DNA from: Polytrichum commune
Taxonomy: Eukaryota; Streptophyta; Polytrichopsida; Polytrichales; Polytrichaceae
NCBI GenBank assembly: GCA_950295325.1
Contig: OX485803.1
Coordinates: 30,442,001 to 30,506,000 of the forward strand
Length of the DNA: 64,000 nt
Direction of reading: 5' to 3'
Part shown: in pieces, positions 47,939 through 58,183 of the stretch
How positions within the stretch are numbered: position 1 is the first letter of the stretch
Layout of the letters: the number at the start of each line of letters is the position of its first letter
The notes under the pieces: model-generated
What the model saw: the letters and a program-made list of their open reading frames with translations, nothing else
What the model was told of the DNA's origin: nothing
The model's database searches: none
Program-made: the position numbers and the translations under genes

Positions 47939-48910
47939 TGTGGTTGTCCTGAAGCTACATGAGATCTAATCGTCGGGGCTCCATGAACTTGACTATGCAT
48001 ATATATAAGTTTTCCCACGCAATTCTAAATAAAATCTTGTGATGATCTCAGGTAGAGTGGAGAATTGTCGGGCCTACGATCAAGACGACACAGCACTCCG
48101 AAACATCTGCAGCGGTGATTTGAGATGCTAACATCTTAGAAAATGTAGTATCAACTAATTTCCATTTAACCTCATCTTAGGGTTGATTCTTTTCTGCAGG
48201 GGCTCCATGGAAATTAGGGTAATCACTTCATTGAGCTACATAATTAAACCTTGCGGCGATGCACGTGCAACAACTGCAGCACGACGTATGGAAGCAAAGT
48301 TCCATACGACACTCCTATTCGAAGGTATATTTATTGTGTGAGTTTGCACCTGATAAGAAGTTAAGAGCACACGGCAACACGAGCGATGGGACTACCGAAC
48401 TCTCATGCTTCATGTGCTGTGATCTATGGCGAAAGAAACGGAACCGTTAACCCCTAAACGAATTTCGGGCGCAGATTGTAGGTAGCTTGGACGCTACACT
48501 GGATCCGTGCTGCTGTACAGTACAGGCCCGGTCCGTTTGCATTCGTGGATATGACTTAAGGTCCCGGTCATCCCTGCACCGCCCGCTGAACATACCGCCA
48601 TCGAAGAATTCAAGACCGGCCGTTTGAAAGTTTGGAACGGCAATTGCCCATCCGATCACCGTTCAACTGATTTCCAACATTGTGTAGTAGATATACAAGA
48701 TTATGGTCAATATTTGTTTCGAAACGTTGGAAATCTCCAGAGCGGGTGGACGTGCTGTTAAGAGCACAGGGATGTCAACTGGTTCCGTTGCATTATACGA
48801 AACGCAGTTATTCAGAAGTTTGCAAACTTATGTAACGGCCTCTGTACATCAATTTGAAGCCCCTTAAGGCACATCTGTGCAGCGTTGCTTGCAAAGTCTG
48901 ACTCTTGCCC
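47939..48910. other. Upstream flank of the pectinesterase gene
   Basis: About 1 kb without a recognisable gene. It is somewhat richer in GC at 48440-48660 and probably holds the pectinesterase promoter, but no specific box can be defended. Confidence 0.35.
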
Positions 48911-49092
48911 AGTGTCCGGGGAGATTTTTGGGCATCATCCCTCAAAATCCCAGTGTTTCTAACCGGTTATATCTTGTGATCTTTTGGGTTTTCTTCATTA
49001 ATTAATTTGAGGTATATTCCATAGATTCCTCTAAAATGATGGGTAATTTTCCTGAAGTCTTGAACTTCAACCGGATCATCTGTAACTAGCCC
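48911..49092 (+). repeat. MITE 'B', copy 5
   Basis: GTGTCCGGGGAGATTTTTGG at the start, AGTCTTGAACTTCAACCGGA and ATCATCTGTAACTAG at the end; about 20 bp shorter internally than the others. Confidence 0.8.
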
Positions 49093-49371
49093 TGGTTCTC
49101 CCTGTTCATTGCTCTTGCTTGGTAGAGGGTGGACAAGGACAAGCAAAACTCGGAATGCTCACTAGGTACGTTTCTTGGAATGGACAATTTAAATGATAGA
49201 ATACAAACATAAACTACACTTGAAAATGTAAACGGCACCATCCACGTGAAAGTCGAGATGTATTAATCTACGTTTGTTGACAGAGAACTCCTTGCAAGGA
49301 CAAGCAGACTTGAACCAGTGTGATACCCATACCTCACTGACAAAATACTACAATGAACGGGGAGAACCAAC

Positions 49372-49577
49372 CGATAGTTACAGATGAAACGATTGAGCTT
49401 GAGAAATAATGGGTTGAAGTTCAGGACTTCAGGAAATGACCCATCATTTTAGAGGAATCTATGGAATATACCTCAAATTACTGAAGAGAACCCGAAAGAT
49501 CATACAACATGTAACCAGTTGGACTTAGAAACATTAGGATGTTGACCGATCATGTCCAAAATCCTCCACGGACAATG
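49372..49577 (-). repeat. MITE 'B', copy 6
   Basis: AGTTACAGATGAAACGATTG at one end, ATGTAACCAGTTGGACTTAG inside and AAATCCTCCACGGACAATGG at the other end. Confidence 0.8.
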
Positions 49578-49657
49578 GAATACAACAAGGGATATAACAC
49601 ATGTCAAGTGGGAATATTCTTGAACACTCTTTACTCCTAATATGTACCAAAAAGCTT

Positions 49658-49808
49658 TACATAACATTATTTAGATCTATAACAATGTTATGTGGGACTG
49701 ACAATATTTCATAGAATATTCTCCACATTCAAATTTGAATATGGGGAATATTTTGTGGAATACTGTCAGTCCCACATAACATTGTTATGGATCTAAATAA
49801 TGTTATGT
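49658..49808. mobile_element. Fold-back MITE, copy 2 (about 150-bp near-perfect hairpin)
   Basis: The left arm TACATAACATTATTTAGATC and right arm complement CTACATAACATTATTTAGAT continue through AACAATGTTATGTGGGACTG on both sides, meeting at a short AT-rich centre (TTCAAATTTGAA). It is the same family as 24760-24888. Transcripts through it would form a long double-stranded stem, like many miRNA- or siRNA-producing MITEs. Confidence 0.9.
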
Positions 49809-50707
49809 AGTACATGAAATGCGTACAATACCATAACAACCTTCTTTGCCATACCTCTACATCTAAGAGCAACTAGAACATCGTACCCAATATGTTTTAG
49901 ATATTGTACAAGAGGAGCCTTACTACGGGTTATAGCCCCAGGGGGGTCACAATATTTTAGAACACTACGTGAGAACATATATAGGGTATATTGTCAAGTT
50001 GTGAGTTACAACTTATAGAACATGTACTTGTAACAAAGCTCAAGTTATATATTGAACTCCATGGTATAAATAAATTGGGGTGTTTGTAAATTGATCATGT
50101 TAGAGAAGTTTTAAAACTAACATACCGTAGGGTTCAGTAGGGTGGGAAATTAAAATAATATATATTAGGGTTCTATTCTATGGATGAGCATCATTGGATG
50201 ACATCTCCTGCATGTCCCATGGTAGTTGGATATAATCTATGAGGTTAGATGCGGGAAGGGCTCACAATGGCTTTGTGCATTTTGTTTGGCTTTGAGAGCT
50301 CCCAGTTAGGATTTGTGAAAGCTCTTTGAAATTTATATGTATGTGCAAACTCCCACCATATTGATGTTGATGGTTGGTTATTGAAGGTTGGACAGTAGGC
50401 ACACGTGTATAGTTGAGCTCCTTAGATGCGCCCATCTCAAACCTTCATTTTTTCTACTTTTGGTTGTAACACTATATTCGTTAATTGGAGACTTTGGAAA
50501 GTCTCAAAATAAATTGGACCCGTAGTTTCGGATGCGAATATTGTGAACGTAGCGAACATGGGGAACATGGGGAACAATGGCAACATAATGTTTTAAAGAT
50601 CCATATGTGATGAATATATATGTTTCTAAATATAGTAATTATTCAGTTGATAATCAAAACTATGCCAACACAATATTCCAATGACACGAAATTGCAAATT
50701 AGCATCT

Positions 50708-50900
50708 GCAATATAATTATATAGTTTAGGGTTCACATCCGTAAAAACACAGACATAAAAAACATTTGGATTCCACATCCGTAAATCAATGCATCCATGC
50801 AATATAATTATATAGTTTAGGGTCCACATCCGTAATAACACAAACATAAAAAACATTTGGATTCCACATCCGTAAATCAATGCATCCATGCAATATAATT
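50708..50900. repeat. 91-bp tandem repeat (2.1 copies) carrying half-palindromes
   Basis: GCAATATAATTATATAGTTT starts at 50708 and 50799 and a partial third copy starts at 50890, so the period is 91 bp. Each unit has two CACATCCGTAA half-sites, which match one arm of the palindrome family at 52.6-55.1 and 62.1-62.7 kb. It lies just downstream of the DUF7869-like gene and may mark that side of the element. Confidence 0.9.
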
Positions 50901-51015
50901 GTAATCTATAAAATTGCTATAAAATGTGTCTAATATAGTATTCGACCCCAATGTCATATATTTTATGAAAAACCAATACACATTCAAATATCTTTGGTCC
51001 AAACCTACGTCAATA

Positions 51016-54000
51016 TCATTCACCATCTTCATCTTCTGCTTCATTTCCATTCTCGACATTGTTTTCTGCAGCAGCAATACGTGCCAAGTTGTCTTTGGCA
51101 AAATCTATATGTTTTTGGGGGATGGTCATTGTTTCAATTTTGGAACCTTTGCGTGGTTTCCAAGCACAAAGTATGGTATCCGTGTTTATCCATATTGGTT
51201 CGTATGCTGAGTCCATTGTCCATTTGAAACTTTTTTTCGTGTCCCACCCTAAATATGTGCGGAGCACATTTTGATCTTTGGTGCTTGGACGGCAATATTC
51301 CACCTCAATTTGACGAAAATTTGGGCTAGTTGGAACAAAATTTGGTGATGACAATGCTTTCACCAACCAAATCGGTTTAGGATGTTCCTCATCTCCAGGA
51401 CGTACGAGGACCATATAACCTTCGTAGCAATCAATAGCCACACGAAATGATGGAGCCGGGCGATTACGAGCAGGGCCAACATAATGGTCGTCCGCCGCGA
51501 ACTCTTCACGAACGTCCCCATTGTTGAAGAACATGGCCTCAGATTCCACGATTGTCACTCGGCTTAGTGGCCAAAAACCTTGTGTCAAACATGATGGTCT
51601 ATCGTCTTCGGGTGCTAGCAACGCTGAGCGGATGCGATCCCAATACGCAATCAATGGTTCGTGGGTATCCCGAACATGTCTTGTGATGTCTTCCTCGCAC
51701 AAATCTTTCCAGTACTCGATGAATCCAGATATACCTTTGATGATTTCTGGTCCATTCATCATGGGGTTGGGTTTGCAGGGCTTCGGCTCCCCATCAGGTA
51801 GCATACATTTGCCATCTTCGTTTTGGCGCCATACGAGTATCCCTTCCTCTGGGCCCCAATTCGGGGAGGTACACAAAACTTTGAATTGCATGGCCGGCAG
51901 ACCATCATCACGCATATAGAATCGGAATTGTTGAGCCTTGGTATGGCCCACTAAGCGGTCACCTCCCTTAAGAATGAATGGTTTGATAAATGATTTGAAA
52001 TCGGGCACTTCTTCAATCAAATGCGGGATGACTGGCACATTATCCAAATCCATGTACGATTTCATGAAAAGAGGAATTGTGGGAAAATCCTCCTCGTGCA
52101 ACTTCATACTCCAACGTCCGAATGAAGCGTCAATGTCATCGTGCGTGTGGCCAACCATCAAAAAAGACACAAACACTTCTTTGAAAATGCCCTTGGCTAC
52201 GAGCAATGACCAAAAACAAAATACGTATCGACATTTGTTGTCCTTGGCACAATTGTCAAGTTGCACGTGTAGAGTTGGAGGCAAAGGTTTAGCAAGAACG
52301 GGTTGTTCAGGCGGTTCTTGCAGTGAAGATAGGCAAACCTCCTTCCCCTCTAACACAGCCTCATAAATCGGTGTTGTTCCACATCCAACAAAAAGAGCAC
52401 GAGAGGATGATGTGGGCGGACTCTCAAGATCTCGTAGAAGTTTTGCAAAAGACCCTACGGTATGATTGGCGTCGCCAGGATAGAAATCCAAGCCATAATG
52501 TGCATATTTCACGTCCACATGACCATGTGCGATCATACCTGCATTTAGCCACACAAATCGTATATATGAATGAAATTCAAAAATTTCCCCAAGCAAGCAA
52601 AAAAATGTACACTTACGGACGTACATCCGTAAATCTTAACAATGAGTATGTGGGCGCGCAAAAAATAAATGTGAAAACCAACAAACCTGTGACAGATATT
52701 GGAAGCTTGAAATATCCATCTGTAGCCTTTATTTTCCGCGCATAACAAGGGCACGCCGTCTTTGCATGGTCCATTTTGTCATGAATGATTGTCAAAACCT
52801 CATTCGGCCTCATTATCGATAATGCGCGATTCTTGTAGTAGTCTTGACGGTGTGCCTCCTGGTTGTTGACATGCTCAATGTATTTCAGTTGATGTCGGTT
52901 GTGGGACTCAGTCCCAATGGGATGTGCATCTCAAAGGCCTTTATATTTCTCACAAGCAGAACACCTGGCAAACTTATCCCCAGGTCTCTTCGTAATGTAT
53001 TCTGCGAATTGTTGATTCTTGATCACACTCAATTTTGACAACGAAATCGGCCCACATCCAGTCTTTTCGCCAACTTCATTAACATCCATAAGTATGTTCT
53101 TCCATTTTGTCCCTGTAGGCAAAACCATCTGAACAACCTTTTCCCCCGACGGCAGAGTTCGCGTCTTGTGTGGCATCGCATCTGCCAATGGCATAATGAT
53201 GGTTGATAGTGTTGCAGCCGCTTGGAGTGTTGCCTCCCTAGGCTTCTTTGTGCAAGAGTTGCGATGGAACCGAGAACGGCGTCCTTGCATCGAGTAGTTC
53301 CGGAACCTATAAAAATCTGCCTTTGAAACTGCATGTATAATGTACCATGCCTTGCAACATATCTCGACATTTTCCAAGGTCACAACCTTACGACCTTCGA
53401 CATCAAGATGCATGTTGCGATGGACTTCAAGTTTCTTTGCAGATCGCATACGAAAGTCCGCGAGCCACATCTCTTATCTCAAAGATTTGATCTTGTCACG
53501 GGGAAATAGTTGGCAACATCTCTTTGCACAACAATCATTTGTTGCTACGGACCTAATAGATGTATCTCCCAATGTTTGATCTCGACGACGTTGCGTGGGT
53601 TCACGAGGCAAACGAACGGAATCATATTTACGCCGACCCATTCTAGGGCGCATTGTGGAGAACAATGCTGATTGCATTTGATCAAAACGGCGGGAATGAT
53701 TCCACAAGCTGACACCATCATGAAGAACACTGCGCAACGGCCATCGACGAAGAGAGAATCTCCAACCAGAAGGCACTTCCAACGGATGTAAGGAATTCAA
53801 AATGCATACCCCCACATCTTCTTCCCCAAGGGGATTTGCATCAATACAATCCGTAGGATTTGAGTTCCGACAAACACCATCGGCCACGGAGACGCCACAT
53901 CCATTGAGGATGACGACATTAAGATCAATCCACTGCTCCCGGGAATAACCCTCACATGGTGGGAGGAATTCATCCTCTACATTGGCGACACCAATTGTAG

Positions 54001-54091
54001 TTTCTTGTTCCACGACAACTTCAAACTCGCTAGCATAGCTTGACGCTTCCGACGAAAAATCAACCCCACTATCACCGACGTTGGAATCCAT
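51016..54091 (-). pseudogene. DUF7869-like predicted transposase, two in-frame stops
   Basis: Exon 1 (52687-54091) and exon 2 (51016-52538) join in phase across a 148-bp GT-AG intron to 975 codons (start at 54091; an in-frame upstream ATG is at 54151). The frame is broken by TAA at codon 206 (53474-53476) and TGA at codon 387 (52931-52933), yet conserved sequence continues in the same frame past both. Blocks include MWLADFRMRSAKKLEVHRN, a C-x2-C pair (FARCSAC, codons 377-380), DKMDHAKT (codons 438-445), GMIAHGHVDVKYAHYGL, HVQLDN (Asp563) and VGHTHDDIDASFG (codons 602-605), ending in an acidic tail. The spaced Asp residues suggest an RNase H-like nuclease fold, and this protein type is typical of uncharacterised mobile genes in seed-free plants. 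Palindromic repeats lie upstream and in the intron. TGA fits CpG decay of an Arg CGA. Recoding is possible but less likely than a dead copy. Confidence 0.72.
52539..52686 (-). other. Intron of the DUF7869-like gene containing a palindrome copy
   Basis: Donor CACAG-GTTTGT and acceptor AATGCAG-GTATG join ISVT to GMIAHGH in phase. The intron holds a decayed palindrome copy at 52611-52634 (CTTACGGACGTACATCCGTA inner part). Confidence 0.75.
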
Positions 54092-54234
54092 GGCCACTAC
54101 AAGAGAGCCAAATGAAGAGTATGTCAAAATATCCCATTCAATAAATGTCATGGATAGCCCTAACGCTTATTATTGTCAATGAAACACAATGTGAACACTA
54201 GTGGATTTCATGGCTTGAAAACAAAGCTAGCATT

Positions 54235-55080
54235 GGTATACGAACGTGCGTCCGTATACCTCCATGTAATAACATCAGCAGCGCAAGCACACGCGCATAC
54301 GGATACATTGATGTGTTCATAGGAGCGGAAAGGAGGAGGCAAAAAAAACATCACTGGTTTATGGACGCGCATCCGTAAATCGGCTCGTACACATAGTTCA
54401 GTTAAACCCTCAACCAAAACAAAGGTATACGGACGCGCGTCCGTAAACATCCGTATGACAAACATCAATGTAGTCCTAAACAGAGGTTCAAGGAAGCAAG
54501 AGGTCCTCCAAACATGGCCATATATACACAGGCCTGACGACTCATGAAATTTGAAGAGGTTTGAACACGGCCATACGCGCTTCCTAAAATGTTTAATCAC
54601 TGTCAAATTATTATAGTATGACACATAGGGTGATGTAGGCTAAGGGATGCGAGCTCCCAACCCTTCATGACCGTACAGTCTCACTGCAGTCTCAGTCTAC
54701 ATGGCACATTATGGTAACAAAGCTTTCCAGGTTTACGGACGCGCGTCCGTAAACCTCTGTGGACCTCATTCCTAGCATAAAGACAGTGATCGATGGAATA
54801 CACCTCTGTGGACATCATTACTAGCCTAAATACAATGTCCAACGCGCCAAGGGGTTTACGGTTTACGGACGCGCGTCCGTAAACTTCCATGGTAATATAT
54901 TGTCGTTGTGGTGCTCTACACGACAGGTGGTGTAGGTGACCTACAGAACTATAGCACCAAAGGTATGCAGGTTTACGGACGCGCGTCCGTAAACCTCAAC
55001 GTACATGAATATTGGCTCAAACAAATAAAGGTTCAATGAACCAATATGTTTAAGGTTTGCGGACGCGCGTCCGTAAATCT
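54235..55080. repeat. Palindrome cluster 1, upstream of the DUF7869-like gene (7 copies)
   Basis: Copies of the palindrome with inner 20 bp TTACGGACGCGCGTCCGTAA or close variants lie at 54235-54260, 54357-54380, 54425-54448, 54729-54756, 54861-54884, 54969-54996 and 55055-55078. Those at 54729 and 54969 are perfect over 28 bp (AG...CT flanks). Sequence between them is unrelated and spacing is irregular (68-306 bp). All lie within 1 kb upstream of the start codon, so they fall in the promoter, the 5' UTR or a 5' intron. The cores keep their CpGs in an otherwise CpG-poor neighbourhood. Confidence 0.95.
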
Positions 55081-55519
55081 CCGTGATTTGCGGCGTGAAA
55101 ATAGGATCATTGCACCAGAAAGGATAACTGTCCGAAATTTTAAAAAAATAAGCACACTACAAGGAGAGTGCAACCCAAATACAAATTGTGTACCCTAATG
55201 GGCTCAGGACTTGGGGTTTAGGGTATAATAGGTCCATTGCAATAGGATCTTTACCTGCACAAAATCTGTAGCAGGAGCACACTACAAGAGCGCAACCCAC
55301 AGCTGAGATGCAAAAAGAGTCCCGACGGTGGGGGTGTCCCCTTAAGTACTGATCGCTTTACCTTGGATCCGTTTTCCAACATAGGATACCAGCCACCAAC
55401 TATGTCCTATAAATACAAACCTAGCATTACTACATTTCGTGTGCCAGCCTTACAATGGAATGTGTATTCATGTGGACTACATGCATAGACCATGAGTCCA
55501 CATAATGACAAAGAAAAAG

Positions 55520-55528
55520 GCATCTATG
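55520..55528. repeat. Target-site duplication GCATCTATG, left copy
   Basis: Identical to 58175-58183. The 9-bp length is typical of Mutator-like elements. Confidence 0.92.
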
Positions 55529-56173
55529 GGATCTCTGTATTTAAGTGCTACGAGCGTTTGTAGGACGCCTCCCGCGGGCAGCGTTCATGCTCCGGCAGCC
55601 CGTTCCTGTCCTCCCGTCCCGACCCGTCCTCCCGTCCTGACCCGTCTTACCTGCCCGAATTGGCCTTCCTGCCCGTGTCCTCCGTCCTGCCCGACGCGTC
55701 CTCCATCTTGCCCGATGCGGCTTTCCGCCTGTCCAGCTGTCCACGCGTCTGTCCAGCTGTCCACCCGTCTGTCCATCCGTCATATCCGTCTCCACCACTA
55801 CCCCACACCGAACCCGAGCTCCGTCATTCTTCCTTGCTCACGCCACTAGATAGCTCTGGAGCGAGTGAGGAAGTTGGGGAAAGGTTGTTGCATTGCTAGT
55901 TTAGGGTTTGGAAGAGTTGTAACTTTGATTGATGTTGTCTTAGTCGCCCGCCATGGAGGTGGACATTGTGGATCTGGGAGGGAAATGTGTCTCTTTCGAA
56001 GAAGGGTTTGATTTTGTAATAGAGGAGGCCACGGAAGATGTACAGGACGGACAAGGTTTAGTTTCATATCTAAAAATTCTTCTGTCATTCTTCTGTCATT
56101 CTTCTGTCATTTTTTCTTGCTCACGCCACTGGACAGCTTCGGAGCGAGTGAGGAAGCTGGGGAAAGGCTGTTC

Positions 56174-56435
56174 AAATCTGGAAATTCTTGCCAGGACGGA
56201 CGATTATGAGGACAGGCGATTGTACTTGCTAGTTTCCGATCTGGAAGTTATGAGGACATGTAATGGGTTTGAGGCCATGCAGGCTGAGGCCTCGTCCTGG
56301 ATGAGAGCTTGTTTCTGGAATGCCTGCTTGGATATGTTGGCTATGGACAAAGAGGATGATCTTTGTGTCATGTGGTTGGACGCGTCAAAGGACACAAATT
56401 TTGGTGGTGGAAGGCGAGTGCAATACAATCGTTGA
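56174..56435 (+). CDS. Unrecognised 3' open frame inside the MULE
   Basis: The frame opened by MEVD in the left arm (55953) runs on through the interior to a stop at 56433-56435. The interior part reads LEILARTDDYEDRRLYLLVS, then FEAMQAEASSWMRACFWNAC, LDMLAMDKEDDLCVMWLDAS and GGGRRVQYNR. I do not recognise it. It could be captured host sequence, the end of a second MULE gene or chance. The frame lies opposite to the transposase remnant. Its regular composition (few stops, balanced residues) argues mildly for descent from coding sequence. Confidence 0.3.
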
Positions 56436-56599
56436 TAATGTTGTGGAGTTTAGTGCTATTTTTTAGAATAATGGTGTAGGATGTTACAATAAGACAAGGT
56501 AGAACCAATGTAATGTTGAATCATAATAGGACACATTTATGATAGGTGAGAACCATTACATGTCCACTTCGGACACATGAGTATTGATACATTGGCTCC

Positions 56600-57467
56600 T
56601 ACCCATTTTCAATAAAGTATCATTGTTTGTTGAATTTTGAATATAAGTGAAACTTCGGCAATTGGGAATTTTCGGAAAACAAACAATTTAGTAAAATATG
56701 ACAGGATATGTATAACATTGGTGTCCTGGAAAGACTTTATGCCTTCCTCATTGAATTCAGTAACATTGTAATATATCCTATCAATGTCATATATCAATCT
56801 ATGCAACATCCATTGTTTTCAGTGTTGTCCTAACATAATCTAAACTCCCATGACAGACTTGTCCAACCTTGTTGAAATGGTTAATTTTATGGTACTGAAT
56901 TTCACATAAAGTGTTGTCCATATACAGTTGCTTCGCCACAAAATTGCATTGGCATCCTTGCTTAGAGGTTAGACTAGCTTGCAATCTACTTGCCCTCCTC
57001 TGCTTTGTCTGTCCTATTGGGAGTGGTTGCCATGTGAGATTTTTAGGACAGCTTGTATCAGAGTCAGAGGCTGTAGAAACAACTGGACAACTAAAGGTGG
57101 AACAAGAGGTGTCTTTGTACTATTTTGTTTTTTCACTGTCCTAGCATCTAGGGTTGATCCTACCCCGTCCTTGGTTGATTTTCTCCTCCCAAGAAATGTT
57201 TGTCCTGTCAAAGGGCCCAGGGGGTAGGATCTGCAACCTCGCCCGCATATTTTCAAGAGTTACATCCCGCACCCTAAACCTTTCTTATGCACCAGCTTTC
57301 AAACACGTATTGGTGTCCTTGTGGACGATTGTATCTGCAGGAATTTCCAGATCTGAAACTAAACCATATCCGTCCTGTAGATCTTCCGTGGCCTCCTCTA
57401 TAACAAAATCAAATCCTTCTTCGAAAGAGACACATTTCCCTCCCAAATCCACAATGTCCACCTCCAT
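56600..57467 (-). pseudogene. MULE transposase N-terminal remnant
   Basis: From ATG 57467 the frame reads MEVDIVDLGGKCVSFEEGFD, a stop, ERFRVRDVTLENMRARLQIL, two more stops near GRGRINPRC and SEKTK, then RASRLQASLTSKQGCQCNFV and CEIQYHKINHFNKVGQVCHG, all in one frame down to 56799. After a frameshift, LIYDIDRIYYNVTEFNEEGI follows to about 56600. A basic stretch, then CxC...HxxxH and CHG, is the zinc-binding FAR1/GCM1-type DNA-binding module of plant MULE transposases. The catalytic DDE domain is missing. Three stops and one frameshift rule out function. A second copy of the MEVD start lies at 57750, in the right arm. Confidence 0.65.
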
Positions 57468-58174
57468 GGCGATCGACTAGGACAACGTCGATCAAAGTTA
57501 CAACTCTTCCAAATCCTAAACTAGCAATGCAACAGCCTTTCCCCAGCTTCCTCACTCGCTCCGAAGCTGTCCAATGGCGTGAGCAAGAAAAAATGACAGA
57601 AGAATGACAGAAGAATGACAGAAGAATTTCTAGATATGAAACTAAACCTTGTCCGTCCTGTACATCTTCCGTGGCCTCCTCTATTACAAAATCAAACCCT
57701 TCTTCAAAATAGACACATTTCCCTCCCAGATCCACAATGTCCACCTCCATGGCGGGCGACTAAGACAACATCAATCAAAGTTACAACTCTTCCAAACCCT
57801 AAACTAGCAATGCAACAACCTTTCCCCAACTTCCTCACTCGCTCCGGAGCTATCTAATGGCGTGAGCAAGGAAGAATGACGAAGCTCGGGTTCGGTGTGG
57901 GGTAGTGGTGGAGACGGATATGACGGATGGACAGACGGGTGGACAACTGGACATACGCGTGGACAGCTAGACAGGCGGAAAGCCGCGTCGGGCAGGATGG
58001 AGGACGCGTCGGGCAGGACGGAGGACACGGGCAGGAAGGCCAATTCGGGCAGGTAAGACGGGTCAGGACGGGAGGACGGGTCGGGACGGGAGGACAGGAA
58101 TGGGCTGCCCGAGCATGAACGCTGCCCGCGGGAGGCGTCCTACAAACGCTTGTAGCACTAAAATACAGTGATCC

Positions 58175-58183
58175 GCATCTATG
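58175..58183. repeat. Target-site duplication GCATCTATG, right copy
   Basis: Pairs with 55520-55528. Confidence 0.92.

Larger units (their letters stand above)
55529..58174 (-). mobile_element. Mutator-like element (MULE) with 645-bp terminal inverted repeats
   Basis: The 2,646-bp element is bounded by the perfect 9-bp duplication GCATCTATG. Its arms, 55529-56173 and 57531-58174, are inverted copies over about 645 bp with few differences. They start GGATCTCTGTATTTAAGTGC and, in the right arm reverse-complemented, GGATCACTGTATTTTAGTGC. The arms include a GC-rich tract of CCGTCC/CTGTCC-type repeats and the first codons of the transposase gene (MEVDIVDLGGKCV). The interior carries a decayed transposase segment on the minus strand and a short plus-strand open frame. 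Near-identity of the arms and the perfect duplication suggest a fairly recent insertion, mobilised in trans. It lies between the two palindrome clusters. Confidence 0.93.

Noticed and set aside
51521-52745. Plus-strand open frames of 132-142 codons
   Set aside because: They are complementary shadows of the conserved minus-strand DUF7869-like gene.
55541-55849. Open frames of 63-114 codons in the MULE arms
   Set aside because: They come from the GC-rich CCGTCC/CTGTCC tract; both arms give mirrored versions and no protein family fits.
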